From positions 3,827,001 through 3,891,000 of the forward strand of contig NZ_MDGP01000001.1 of NCBI RefSeq assembly GCF_001747095.1: a stretch of 64,000 bases of DNA. The letters run 5' to 3'. The notes under the pieces were generated by a model that saw nothing but the letters and a program-made list of their open reading frames with translations, was not told the origin of the DNA and did no database searches. This stretch comes from Roseivirga sp. 4D4 (GTDB lineage Bacteria > Bacteroidota > Bacteroidia > Cytophagales > Cyclobacteriaceae). The translations under genes and the position numbers were made by a program. The stretch's first letter is position 1. Each line of letters begins with the position of its first letter. Below are positions 48,432 to 57,354 of the stretch, piece after piece.

Positions 48432-50966
48432 TCAAAACCCAAACTTGAGTTGATCTGGATCCTCAAAGTCCATTCTATCGAAGCCTGACTCATCATCATC
48501 TTTGATTCCTCCAATTCGTTTTAAGTCTAATAACATGTTGTTTAAACGCTCAGGAAAACCGGTATTTGGAAATGCATTAATAATGGGAGGTAATAGTTCT
48601 TTCATTCGATGGTATTCATTAGCCGCAGACTCATCAGGAATTTCATCTTGGGCGTGAATAAGCCAACCAGCGCACATTGAATACCCGTAATATTGATCGC
48701 CTAAGTCATAAGTTAATTGGTCACAAGCATCATAAAGTACCTCTTTGGGGTCACCACCCAATTTATGAATTCGGTGAGCCAATAGCTTAAAGTCTTCTAA
48801 AAGTGATTGACCACAGGCATATGCGTAGTAAAAAGCAGCTTTTGAGGCTACTTCACAATCTGGGTCAAGCATTAGCTCTAAAAACAGGTCAGTGTCAAGC
48901 GAACTATCACCATCGTCATAACCAGAATAGCTCCTAATTTCCTCCTCACCCCCCCCGTATAACATATGGATGAAAGACTCCTTGACTCCAATTTCTTTTG
49001 CACTATTGTCATATTTGACCAGTTGACGCATCCAGAATTCATAGGCTTCGGGTTTTTCCTTCCAATCAAAACTTTTTAATAGCGAGAACAGCAGCTCTGG
49101 GATCTCGGATACATGTGCATTCTCATTCATGTCCATCGCAATGAGCTTATCAAGATGAATATCCAGCCATTCAAACTCAAGGATTTCATTTACGGTAACT
49201 TGCTTAATGATGGCATCTGAAAGAAGCTTGCCAGCCGGTAAATTGAAGCAATCTTCAAATTTTACAGACTGGAAGAGCCTTTTCAATACATTGACATTTT
49301 CAGGCAAGCCTAAAAACCAACTTAGAGCACTTTGGCCAGCATCAGTATTAATGGCTTCGTGTAATTCCTGAACTATGCCATTTTCGTCTCCACAGTTAAA
49401 AATCCTGCTCCAGTCCCTGAAAACAACTCCTATTGCATAATTCAAATCATGGGTATAATAAAAGTCGATAAGGGGTCCCTGCTCTGAGTCATAGGCCGTC
49501 AAAATCGCACTTTCCTGCCAACGGTTCAATTCCATGTCTGATTGGAATTTCATTGGCATCTTGATAATGGGTATCGATCTTCCCAACTCAAAAAATATGG
49601 GTGCCAATTGGCTCAAACCAGCATAAAGATCTACTTCTTTTATCCCCCTTCTCCTGGCTTTGGCAATAAGGCTTGCCTTGGCCAAACCAGATTGTGTTAT
49701 GTCTTTTGGAGTTTCCCTGCCTGAATATTGCTCTGCCGCAATGCGAAGATAAAATGGGTCAAATAGTAAGGGGCTGATCTCATTGAATTTTACATTGAAA
49801 GCACGGGCGTATAACTCTTTTGCCTTGGAAATCTCATCCTGATCATATCTACCAATCTGAACAATACCGAGGTTTGAAGAATCTTTCAGTGGTTCGGTGG
49901 TTAATCTTTTAATGCTGGGATGATTCAGCTTTGCAGATTCGGCTACGTAGGTTAGGTTGCCTGCTTCATCTATTAAGAGGTTTTCCAATGACGATGATGT
50001 AGTGCTAATTACAATTGCAATATGGTCCAGTTTTAGCCGCTGGCACTCATAGTTGATTTCCAAAGCTTTTTGGTAAGTCATCTCATTCCAACCATCCACA
50101 AAAAGGAAAACCCTTTTGTTCAGCGTTTGACCGATATTGTTAACCCTGTTAATCCATTGGTGCGTCCGCATATGTTCCCCGAAGCACCAGTCAAAATCTT
50201 CATTGATAGACTGAAAAAGTCCGCTATTCAGTCCAATTGCCGGATAAAAGAGCACAGGGTGCCCTTCAGATAATAGGCGTTCTGCGCTATTGCACATAAA
50301 ACAGGTTTTACCGTGTTGTGGAGGTCCGACCAACAAAATCAGGTTTCTTCTTTTTTCTGAGCCAATAAGCTTCTCGTGTAACTCGTCATATTGTTTTTTG
50401 CGTTCTACAAAGAGGCTGGGGATGTATTTTTTCCCGCTTTCAGCGAAACTACCCTTCAATAGGCTCATCCTGAATTCCTGCTGTCCCTTACAAAATGCAT
50501 TGAGATTTTCTTTGGAGAGAGATATCAGGTACTCAAGAGCTTCTCGCCTGTAAGCGATGGCATCTCCTGTGGGTTGAAACCCTGATTTCACATAATGATG
50601 GTCTTTAGGTATTGTTGAAAAACTGAGAGCTTCCCCCGAAACTGAATCGAAGATTTTTGATTCAGAGCCATTAGTAAGTATAGTGAAAGGAGCAATACCA
50701 TCATGAAGTGACCTGGCATAAGAGAGAGCTTGCAGTTCATCACCGGTTTTCAGTGAGTGGTCATCTTTTTTAACCTCTACTAACAACAGGTTTTTGTTCG
50801 CTGCATTTTTGACCAATACATCCGCACGAGAATTAATTTTGTGCGTTCCCCTCCCTAAAACAAGAGTAATGGTTTTCTCTACGAAGATTTCATCCTTGGA
50901 TACTCCAATATCCTTTAACCATTCATAAACTACCTTGGTCCTTATGTCATCTTCCGATAAATGCAT
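48432..50966 (-). CDS. HsdR_N-type nuclease domain fused to a P-loop NTPase (STAND-like) and helical C-terminus
   Basis: This 844-residue protein has three parts. Residues 1-130 resemble the HsdR N-terminal nuclease (HSDR_N): D49, then E64-V-K66 supplies the D...ExK set. Residues about 180-430 form a P-loop NTPase with Walker A G-P-P-Q-H-G-K-T near 215 and Walker B L-F-V-D-G-W-N near 288, in the style of NACHT/STAND proteins. Residues 450-844 are helical and may be a sensor repeat region. Nuclease-STAND fusions such as Avs proteins defend against phage. This protein is not clearly an Avs family member. It is a single gene in the reverse orientation to its neighbours. Confidence 0.7.
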   Translation of the reverse strand: MHLSEDDIRTKVVYEWLKDIGVSKDEIFVEKTITLVLGRGTHKINSRADVLVKNAANKNLLLVEVKKDDHSLKTGDELQALSYARSLHDGIAPFTILTNGSESKIFDSVSGEALSFSTIPKDHHYVKSGFQPTGDAIAYRREALEYLISLSKENLNAFCKGQQEFRMSLLKGSFAESGKKYIPSLFVERKKQYDELHEKLIGSEKRRNLILLVGPPQHGKTCFMCNSAERLLSEGHPVLFYPAIGLNSGLFQSINEDFDWCFGEHMRTHQWINRVNNIGQTLNKRVFLFVDGWNEMTYQKALEINYECQRLKLDHIAIVISTTSSSLENLLIDEAGNLTYVAESAKLNHPSIKRLTTEPLKDSSNLGIVQIGRYDQDEISKAKELYARAFNVKFNEISPLLFDPFYLRIAAEQYSGRETPKDITQSGLAKASLIAKARRRGIKEVDLYAGLSQLAPIFFELGRSIPIIKMPMKFQSDMELNRWQESAILTAYDSEQGPLIDFYYTHDLNYAIGVVFRDWSRIFNCGDENGIVQELHEAINTDAGQSALSWFLGLPENVNVLKRLFQSVKFEDCFNLPAGKLLSDAIIKQVTVNEILEFEWLDIHLDKLIAMDMNENAHVSEIPELLFSLLKSFDWKEKPEAYEFWMRQLVKYDNSAKEIGVKESFIHMLYGGGEEEIRSYSGYDDGDSSLDTDLFLELMLDPDCEVASKAAFYYAYACGQSLLEDFKLLAHRIHKLGGDPKEVLYDACDQLTYDLGDQYYGYSMCAGWLIHAQDEIPDESAANEYHRMKELLPPIINAFPNTGFPERLNNMLLDLKRIGGIKDDDESGFDRMDFEDPDQLKFGF

Positions 50967-51232
50967 CCGCTGCTACTAATTGCTGTATTTTTCGAATTTA
51001 AAAAGTCTTGAATAAAATGATAAATAAATGGAATACCATGATGAGAGAGGTAAATGAGTCCATTCTGAATAATTAATTGAGAAATACTAAATTGTGAGCA
51101 TTGATAAAGGCAGGATTCAGGAATTTAACTCTGAAAAACCAAAATATTACACAATAAAAGTGAAATGTTGAGTAATGGTTTACCAATGATCAGTGTAGAA
51201 TGGGATGATTTAATAAATAATCAATTAGGTGG
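50967..51232. other. Divergent intergenic region, 266 bases
   Basis: This AT-rich gap separates the HsdR_N-NTPase gene (minus) from the GHKL ATPase gene (plus). I see no open frame or stable hairpin. It should hold both promoters, but no full consensus box was found. Confidence 0.35.
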
Positions 51233-52819
51233 ATGAAGGAGAAAGTAGATGATATGAACGTAAGTCCGTCCAAGCGGATATACAAATCAATTATACCCGA
51301 CTATCATTTCGAGCTTGGTCTTTGTGAATTGATAGATAATGCCATCGATAATTGGATTTTTGAAGGCAAGCAGCAAGCCCTAGAAGTGCTCATTGATCTT
51401 GATTATGATCAAGGTGTTATCTATGTGAAAGACAATAGTGGAGGGATAAGAAAAGAAGACATGGCTCTGGTTGTCAGTCCAGGTTATTCCAGAAGTTCTA
51501 ATCACGATGAACTAATAGGAATTTTTGGTGTTGGCTCAAAAAGGGCAGCTGTGGCATTAGCCGAAGATATTAGAATATCTTCCAGGCACGGTGCGGATGA
51601 AACATTCCAAGTACAGTATGGAGAAGAGTGGATCAAAGACCTGGATAATTGGGCATTGGAACTCTACAGAGTTGATAGTATTGACCCAGGTACAACCCTA
51701 ATAGAATTGTCGAGGCTGAGGGAACGACTTGAAGAAGAGGATGAGGATGAGCTTCGGCACCACCTGAGTTGTACTTACGCACTTTTTTTAGAAGATGGAA
51801 ACTTTAACCTCCTTCTGAATGAGAAAAAAATTGAGCCAAAAAACTTTGAAAAGTGGTCCTACCCACCAGGCTTTGAGCCTCGCAGATACGTAGGAGATGT
51901 TGAATTTAAAACAGGTGAAACTGTAAAGTTTGAAATCATCGGAGGTTTGACTCAATCAAAAGAGCCTTCTGGAGGAGAGTATGGGGCTTATTTTTACTGT
52001 AACAATAGGCTTATCTCACGAGCTTATAAAGGTGAGGAAGTGGGCTTTAAAATCGCAAGAATAGGACGTCCTCATAATGCGGCATCATTGGCAAGAACGA
52101 TAATCAAGCTCCATGGTTCTCCAGATATGATGCCATGGAATAGTAGTAAGTCACAAATTGATACAAAGCACCCTACTTTTAAAGAAATCATTACCCATGT
52201 TGAAAAGGTACTAGTTACCTATGCCACAATGTCTAAGAGGTGGAGCACCGGAGGTGGCTGGGATGAGCATGTGTTTAAATATTCAACTGGTGAAATCAAA
52301 ACTGAATCAATAGACAAGCTCAATTCAACCACGCGCATTCGCACTCCAGTTATTCCTAGAAATAGAATCAGAAAGTATTCAGATCAAATCAAGTTCAACA
52401 ATAAGCAGTTGGGTAGAGATAAGCCTTGGACCAAAGGAGCCTATGAGGGTATTATTGCAGTTCAAGAACTTCCTAGGTTGAAGCTGGATCAGAATAATCG
52501 CCTTAGCCTGATTATTTTGGACCATACTTTAGAAATCGCATTCAAAGACTATTTGATCCATGAGAAACAGATTCAAATGTCTGATAATGATTTGCAAAAA
52601 CTCATGAGGAATCGGCCAAGTGTTCATGCAAGGGTTAAGAAGATGGTTAATCTTAAGAAGGGTACCTGGGAGAGGATCGAGTATTATTATCAGTTACGCT
52701 GTGACCTTATTCATAAAAAATCCTCTGCAGATATTAGAGATGATGACCTTCAAATTTTTAGAGAAACTGTAGAGTACATATTAACTGAGCTCATGCGTAT
52801 TAACTTTGCTAAACAGTAG
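51233..52819 (+). CDS. GHKL (Hsp90/MutL/MORC-like) ATPase of unknown function
   Basis: This is a 528-residue protein with a GHKL ATP-binding N-terminus. The N box is E32-L-I-D-N36, G1 is D67-N-S-G-G-I72, and the G2 lid is around 96-103 (G-I-F-G-V-G-S-K). The following 200 residues fit a transducer domain as in MORC or MutL proteins. The last 150 residues are helical with basic patches. It has no kinase or endonuclease motif. The start may be ATG 51254, which would shorten the head by seven residues. It lies between two defence genes, which is the reason to suspect an antiviral role. Confidence 0.75.
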   Translation: MKEKVDDMNVSPSKRIYKSIIPDYHFELGLCELIDNAIDNWIFEGKQQALEVLIDLDYDQGVIYVKDNSGGIRKEDMALVVSPGYSRSSNHDELIGIFGVGSKRAAVALAEDIRISSRHGADETFQVQYGEEWIKDLDNWALELYRVDSIDPGTTLIELSRLRERLEEEDEDELRHHLSCTYALFLEDGNFNLLLNEKKIEPKNFEKWSYPPGFEPRRYVGDVEFKTGETVKFEIIGGLTQSKEPSGGEYGAYFYCNNRLISRAYKGEEVGFKIARIGRPHNAASLARTIIKLHGSPDMMPWNSSKSQIDTKHPTFKEIITHVEKVLVTYATMSKRWSTGGGWDEHVFKYSTGEIKTESIDKLNSTTRIRTPVIPRNRIRKYSDQIKFNNKQLGRDKPWTKGAYEGIIAVQELPRLKLDQNNRLSLIILDHTLEIAFKDYLIHEKQIQMSDNDLQKLMRNRPSVHARVKKMVNLKKGTWERIEYYYQLRCDLIHKKSSADIRDDDLQIFRETVEYILTELMRINFAKQ

Positions 52820-52923
52820 GTTTCACTGTCACAGGCGAATTTTCGATAGGAAACGAAGCAAATTGGAAAATCGGTTGGGTCATAGCCTTTTCTTTTTGAC
52901 TTGGCAATTTCGTAGTTTGAAGC

Positions 52924-53511
52924 ATGTCAGTATATTTTCACGGTAGTTTTGGACTAAATAGGGTCTATATGTCAGGTGTGCTTAAAGCCTTAGTTACCAA
53001 TTCTGGGGCAAGTGCTGCTGAGGTAGCATCTCCATTTGGTTTTGGGGCACCTTTTACAAATAAATACAAGACCTGGCTTCAGAAAACCGGGTTGATAAAA
53101 GGGAAGGTGCTAACACCTTATGGTGAAGTTGTCTTTAAAATTGACCCAAAATTAGAATCAGCCATTACGCAGTGGTTCATGCATCATCAATTGATTAAGA
53201 ACCCGATAGATGCAGAGGCATGGTATTTTTTTATCATGGAGTTTCTCCCTCAACATGATTCCTTTTCAAGAACTCAGTTAGAGACTGCTTTAGAAATGAA
53301 ATTAATGAGCCATAGCGTAGAACATTTCTCTAAAGGGCGCCCTATGAACCGGGTAATTTCTAAGAAACTCATTGACTGCTATTTACTGGAGGAAGGATTA
53401 GGTGGGCTTGGCTTGCTTAAACAGTCAAAGGACAATGAGTTTGTCCGCCAAAATCCTAAGAATTCTTTAGGTCCTTGGAATTCCCCCCAATCTCTGTTAA
53501 CGGAATATTAA
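52924..53511 (+). CDS. DUF4007-like protein, phosphorothioation-linked
   Basis: This 195-aa protein opens with F-H-G-S-F-G-L-N-R and contains T-P-Y-G-E-V-V-F, then a W-F-M-H-H-Q-L segment and A-W-Y-F-F. The order resembles the DUF4007 family, which I recall occurring beside phosphorothioation sulfurtransferase and cysteine desulfurase genes. The usual family length is longer, so this may be a short form. A winged-helix-like fold in the first 80 residues could bind DNA. It is convergent with dndA, overlapping its end by four bases. Confidence 0.6.
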   Translation: MSVYFHGSFGLNRVYMSGVLKALVTNSGASAAEVASPFGFGAPFTNKYKTWLQKTGLIKGKVLTPYGEVVFKIDPKLESAITQWFMHHQLIKNPIDAEAWYFFIMEFLPQHDSFSRTQLETALEMKLMSHSVEHFSKGRPMNRVISKKLIDCYLLEEGLGGLGLLKQSKDNEFVRQNPKNSLGPWNSPQSLLTEY

Positions 53512-54662
53512 ACATGCATGGCCCTGAGGCTTTCGACTACGTTTTGTATTTGTTTGCTGGCTTTATTTATGTCCTCCTTTGATGTGAATCGTCCTAAGCT
53601 TATCCGCAAGCTTGAATATGCCTCTTGAGTACTTAAGCCCATAGCTACCAGGACATGAGAGGGCTCTACTTTGGTTGAGCTACAGGCGGAACCGTTTGAT
53701 AGTGCTATTTGGTCGAGGCCAGCCATAATCGCATCGGCATCCGTGTTTGCAAAACGAATGTTGGTGATATTATAGAGTCTGTTGCTCTGGCTTCCATTGA
53801 TCTTGCTCCCCGGTATCGCCAATAGTAGCTCTTCCAGGTAATCACGTAGTTGGGAAATGCGCTTCATGTCTGACTGCATCTCACTTAAAGAGAGGGCCGA
53901 TGCAGCTCCTAACCCAACAATACCTGGTACATTCAGTGTTCCGCTTCTCAAAGCTCTTTCATGCCCCCCTCCGTGGAGGAGCGCTTCAGGTTTGACCTTA
54001 TACGGTCTTTTGTTTCTCACAAACAAAGCCCCTACTCCTTTAGGACCGTAAAATTTGTGAGCAGAAAAAGCCATTAAATCAATGTCTATTTCTCTTACAT
54101 CAATGGGTGCTTTACCTACAGCTTGTGTAGCATCAGTCATAAAAAAAGAACCGTTTTCATGGGTGAATTGGGCGATCTCTCTGATGGGTTGCATAACCCC
54201 TGTTTCATTATTGACCATCATTGTGCAGACCAGTATAGTATCGGACCTAAGTTGATTTTTGAGATCATCAATACTGATCAATCCGTTGCTATCTACTTCC
54301 AAATAAGATAACTCGAAACCCTTCTTTTGAAGATGCTCACAAGTGTCAAGAACAGCTGGGTGTTCCGTGGTTGCGGTTATTATATGCTTCCCCCTGTCAC
54401 AATAGTTTTCAGCTACTCCTTTGATAGCCATGTTGATGGCTTCAGTTGCTCCTGAAGTGAATACTATTTCGTTATCCTCGCTTCCTATAAGTTGAGCAAC
54501 ACTAGCGCGTGCATTCTTTATCTCTTGGTTGATTGCTACTCCAAATGCGTGGTTACTAGCTGCATTGGCATATTGATCTTTCAGAAAAGGCATCATTGTA
54601 TCTAGTACCCTCGGGTCAATTGGGGTAGTGGAGTTATAGTCTAGATAGATTAGCTCTTTCAT
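53508..54662 (-). CDS. dndA: Cysteine desulfurase, probably DndA
   Basis: This is a 384-aa PLP-dependent class V aminotransferase-fold enzyme that removes sulfur from cysteine and passes it on as a persulfide. The PLP lysine is Lys203 (S-A-H-K-F-Y-G-P-K-G) and the catalytic cysteine is Cys327 (N-G-S-A-C-S-S). The short active-site loop G-S-A-C-S-S is that of the NifS/IscS group. I name it dndA because dndCDE lie in the same island. It could instead be a general IscS/NifS. It sits 245 bases from the tRNA-fMet 3' end. Confidence 0.85.
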   Translation of the reverse strand: MKELIYLDYNSTTPIDPRVLDTMMPFLKDQYANAASNHAFGVAINQEIKNARASVAQLIGSEDNEIVFTSGATEAINMAIKGVAENYCDRGKHIITATTEHPAVLDTCEHLQKKGFELSYLEVDSNGLISIDDLKNQLRSDTILVCTMMVNNETGVMQPIREIAQFTHENGSFFMTDATQAVGKAPIDVREIDIDLMAFSAHKFYGPKGVGALFVRNKRPYKVKPEALLHGGGHERALRSGTLNVPGIVGLGAASALSLSEMQSDMKRISQLRDYLEELLLAIPGSKINGSQSNRLYNITNIRFANTDADAIMAGLDQIALSNGSACSSTKVEPSHVLVAMGLSTQEAYSSLRISLGRFTSKEDINKASKQIQNVVESLRAMHV

Positions 54663-54865
54663 TTAATGTTCAAATGTACCTTAAATCACGGGCGCACTAA
54701 AATAGGAGATCATATTTAACATGTAAAGCGGCTATCAGTCCCTTCATTGCTCAAGTTTATTCGGTGGTAAATCGTGTTTGACCTTAGTGAGAGGACACTT
54801 TTACCGAAGTATGTCTGAGAGGATGAGAATGAAGTTTGTTGTACCTATGTTGTACCCATTGAATA

Positions 54866-54895
54866 GAAAAAGGAGTTAGATTTCTCTAACTCCTT
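54866..54895 (-). terminator. Terminator of tRNA-fMet
   Basis: An 11-base perfect stem (AAGGAGTTAGA / TCTAACTCCTT) with a four-base loop (TTTC on the plus strand) is followed on the minus strand by five T residues. It lies eleven bases after the tRNA 3' end and should end its transcript. Confidence 0.85.
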
Positions 54896-54906
54896 GGTTT
54901 TCAGTG

Positions 54907-54979
<73 letters not shown>

Positions 54980-55014
54980 ATATATCAACCTCAGACGAAT
55001 TCTGAAGTGGGCTA

Positions 55015-55045
55015 CAAATGTAGGTGACAAATCCATTCGAAACAA
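55015..55045 (-). promoter_or_regulatory. Promoter of tRNA-fMet
   Basis: TACATTTG on the minus strand (55022 down to 55015) matches the Bacteroidota -7 box TAnnTTTG. TTG at 55045-55043 lies 20 bases upstream on that strand. Transcription would start about 30 bases before the mature tRNA. Confidence 0.55.
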
Positions 55046-55046
55046 G

Positions 55047-55054
55047 TACCTTTG
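55047..55054 (+). promoter_or_regulatory. -7 box of the era promoter
   Basis: TACCTTTG fits TAnnTTTG exactly and lies 20 bases before the era ATG at 55074. It is back to back with the tRNA promoter. A clear -33 element was not found. Confidence 0.5.
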
Positions 55055-55073
55055 CGACTTAATTTTTGAGTAA

Positions 55074-55961
55074 ATGAGCGATCAACCCCATAAGGCTGGT
55101 TTTGTGAGTATCATAGGTAAGCCTAATGTCGGTAAGTCTACCTTGATGAATGCCCTGGTGGGGGAAAGACTATCGATCATCACCTCAAAAGCCCAGACCA
55201 CAAGGCATCGAATTATGGGTGTTTTGAGCGGGGATGACTTCCAAATCATTTATTCTGATACTCCTGGTATTTTGAAGCCTGAGTACAAGCTTCATGATTC
55301 TATGATGAGCTTTGTCAATAGCTCATTTGAAGATGCTGATGTAATCCTCTTTGTCGCTGATTTGTATGAAAAATTTGAGGATGAAAAGCAGATCAACTTC
55401 TTAAAAGAGAAAAAGGTGCCAGTGATCCTAGTGATGAATAAGATTGACCTATCCAAGGGGAGTCAAGCCGAAGATAAAGCGGCTTATTGGCAGGAGTTGT
55501 TCGACTTTGATGATGTTATTCTGGTATCCGCTCTAGAAAAGGAAAATATTGAAGATCTATTTCAGACCATCATAGAGCACCTTCCGGAGCATCCGGAATA
55601 CTTTCCAAAAGACACGCTGACCGATAAGCCCGAACGCTTCTTTGTGGATGAAATCATCAGAGAAAAAATCTTTCTTAACTATAAAAAGGAAGTCCCTTAT
55701 AGCTGTCAGGTAGTGACGAGTGAGTTCAAGGAAGACGAGAAAATCATTCGAATCCGTGCTGAAATTTATGTTGAGCGCAAAAGTCAAAAAGGCATAATTA
55801 TCGGCCATAAAGGAGATGCTATTAAAAAGGTAGGAATAGAGGCGAGAAAAGACCTGGAGACTTTTTTCGGAAAGCAAGTGCATTTAGAGACCTTTGTGAA
55901 AGTAGAGCAGGACTGGAGAAAGAAAGAGATGAAACTGAAAGGCTTCGGATACTCAAATTGA
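55074..55961 (+). CDS. era: GTPase Era
   Basis: Era is a GTPase that assists 30S ribosomal subunit maturation by binding the 3' end of 16S rRNA. G1 is G-K-P-N-V-G-K-S-T near residues 15-23, G3 is D-T-P-G near 62, and G4 is N-K-I-D near 122. The C-terminal KH domain (I-I-G-H-K-G-D-A-I-K-K-V-G) is complete. The 295 aa are normal. It is followed by der after 81 bases, a typical core-chromosome pair in Bacteroidota. Confidence 0.97.
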   Translation: MSDQPHKAGFVSIIGKPNVGKSTLMNALVGERLSIITSKAQTTRHRIMGVLSGDDFQIIYSDTPGILKPEYKLHDSMMSFVNSSFEDADVILFVADLYEKFEDEKQINFLKEKKVPVILVMNKIDLSKGSQAEDKAAYWQELFDFDDVILVSALEKENIEDLFQTIIEHLPEHPEYFPKDTLTDKPERFFVDEIIREKIFLNYKKEVPYSCQVVTSEFKEDEKIIRIRAEIYVERKSQKGIIIGHKGDAIKKVGIEARKDLETFFGKQVHLETFVKVEQDWRKKEMKLKGFGYSN

Positions 55962-56042
55962 AGAATTACAACTTTAGATATACGATTGCCTCGTTTTGAT
56001 AAGTGTCATTCGTAAATCAAGGATCAAAAATCTAATATAGAG

Positions 56043-57350
56043 ATGGCAAATATTGTAGCGATAGTAGGAAGACCAAATGTTGGTAAATCGACTTTTTTTA
56101 ATCGATTAGTTGAAAGAAGACAGGCCATCATGGATAATGAAAGTGGGGTTACCCGTGACCGTCATTATGGTTATGGGGAATGGACAGGAAAGCACTTTAC
56201 AGTAATAGACACTGGAGGCTACGTTACGGGTTCAGAAGATGTATTTGAAGGTGCCATTCGTGAGCAAGTTGAAGAAGCTATGAATGAGGCGTCCGTCATT
56301 ATTTTCATGGCGGATTGTCACGATGGCCTTACGGGTTTGGATCAAGATTTTGCCAAAATCGTCAGGGGTCTTAAGAAGCCTGTAGTGATAGCGGCTAACA
56401 AAGCCGATACGGCAGACTGGACTTATCAATCAAGTGAGTTTTATGGCTTGGGCTTAGGAGAGGTTTTTCCAATATCTTCTTCCAGCGGTAGCGGAACAGG
56501 GGAGTTGCTTGATGAGGTCGTAAAACATTTTGAAGATGATGGCAATGAAAATCCCGAAGACGGCATACCAAGAATTGCGATTCTTGGTCGTCCAAACGCT
56601 GGAAAATCGTCCTTCATGAATGCGATTCTCGGAAAGGAAAGAACCATTGTCACCGATGTAGCGGGTACTACACGTGACTCAATTAATACACATTACACTC
56701 TTTTTGGCAAGGACTTTATTTTGACAGATACAGCCGGTGTTCGAAAGAAATCCAGAGTGCATGAAGACATAGAGTTTTACTCCGTCATGCGCGCACTTCA
56801 AGCCTTGCAGGATTCTGATGTCTGTGTGATTATGGTAGACTGTACCAGAGGTCTGGAAGCTCAGGACATGAACTTGATCAGCTTGGCTTTGAAGTATAAG
56901 AAAGGCATAATGCTTATGTTGAATAAGTGGGACTTGATCGAGAAGGACTCGAATACGATGAACAAGTTCAAAGCGGAGTTAGAAGAGAAGTTGGGTCATT
57001 TGAACTGGATTCCTAAGATTTTCACCTCGGTGACTGAGAAGCAGAGAATATTTCAGGCCATTGAAATGGCAGTTCAAGTGTATGAAAACAGGATTCGAAA
57101 GATTTCAACTTCTCAATTGAATGATGCGCTTTTACCAGCCATTGAGCACTATCCTCCACCAGCACTTAAGGGTAAACATATCAAAATCAAATATGTGACT
57201 CAGTTGCCAACGCATTCACCTACGATTGCTTTCTTCTGCAACCTTCCCCAATATATTAAAGCGCCATATGAGCGTTATTTGGAGAATAATATCAGAGAGA
57301 AATTCGAGTTTGATGGCGTGCCGATAAAACTCGTTTTCAGAAAGAAGTAG
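56043..57350 (+). CDS. der: GTPase Der (EngA)
   Basis: Der is a double-GTPase ribosome assembly factor for the 50S subunit. The first G1 is G-R-P-N-V-G-K-S-T near residues 8-16 and the second is G-R-P-N-A-G-K-S-S near 183-191. D-T-A-G and N-K-W-D motifs of the second domain follow, then a C-terminal KH-like domain. The 435 aa are full length. The gene after it starts four bases past the stop. Confidence 0.97.
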   Translation: MANIVAIVGRPNVGKSTFFNRLVERRQAIMDNESGVTRDRHYGYGEWTGKHFTVIDTGGYVTGSEDVFEGAIREQVEEAMNEASVIIFMADCHDGLTGLDQDFAKIVRGLKKPVVIAANKADTADWTYQSSEFYGLGLGEVFPISSSSGSGTGELLDEVVKHFEDDGNENPEDGIPRIAILGRPNAGKSSFMNAILGKERTIVTDVAGTTRDSINTHYTLFGKDFILTDTAGVRKKSRVHEDIEFYSVMRALQALQDSDVCVIMVDCTRGLEAQDMNLISLALKYKKGIMLMLNKWDLIEKDSNTMNKFKAELEEKLGHLNWIPKIFTSVTEKQRIFQAIEMAVQVYENRIRKISTSQLNDALLPAIEHYPPPALKGKHIKIKYVTQLPTHSPTIAFFCNLPQYIKAPYERYLENNIREKFEFDGVPIKLVFRKK

Positions 57351-57354
57351 TCAA

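Noticed and set aside
53508..54662. Housekeeping iscS rather than dndA
   Set aside because: No iscU, iscA or related iron-sulfur genes are nearby, and the gene is in the phosphorothioation island. The alternative is not fully excluded.
25261..54906. Integrase or transposase gene for the island
   Set aside because: No tyrosine recombinase, serine recombinase or DDE transposase motif was seen in any large frame.
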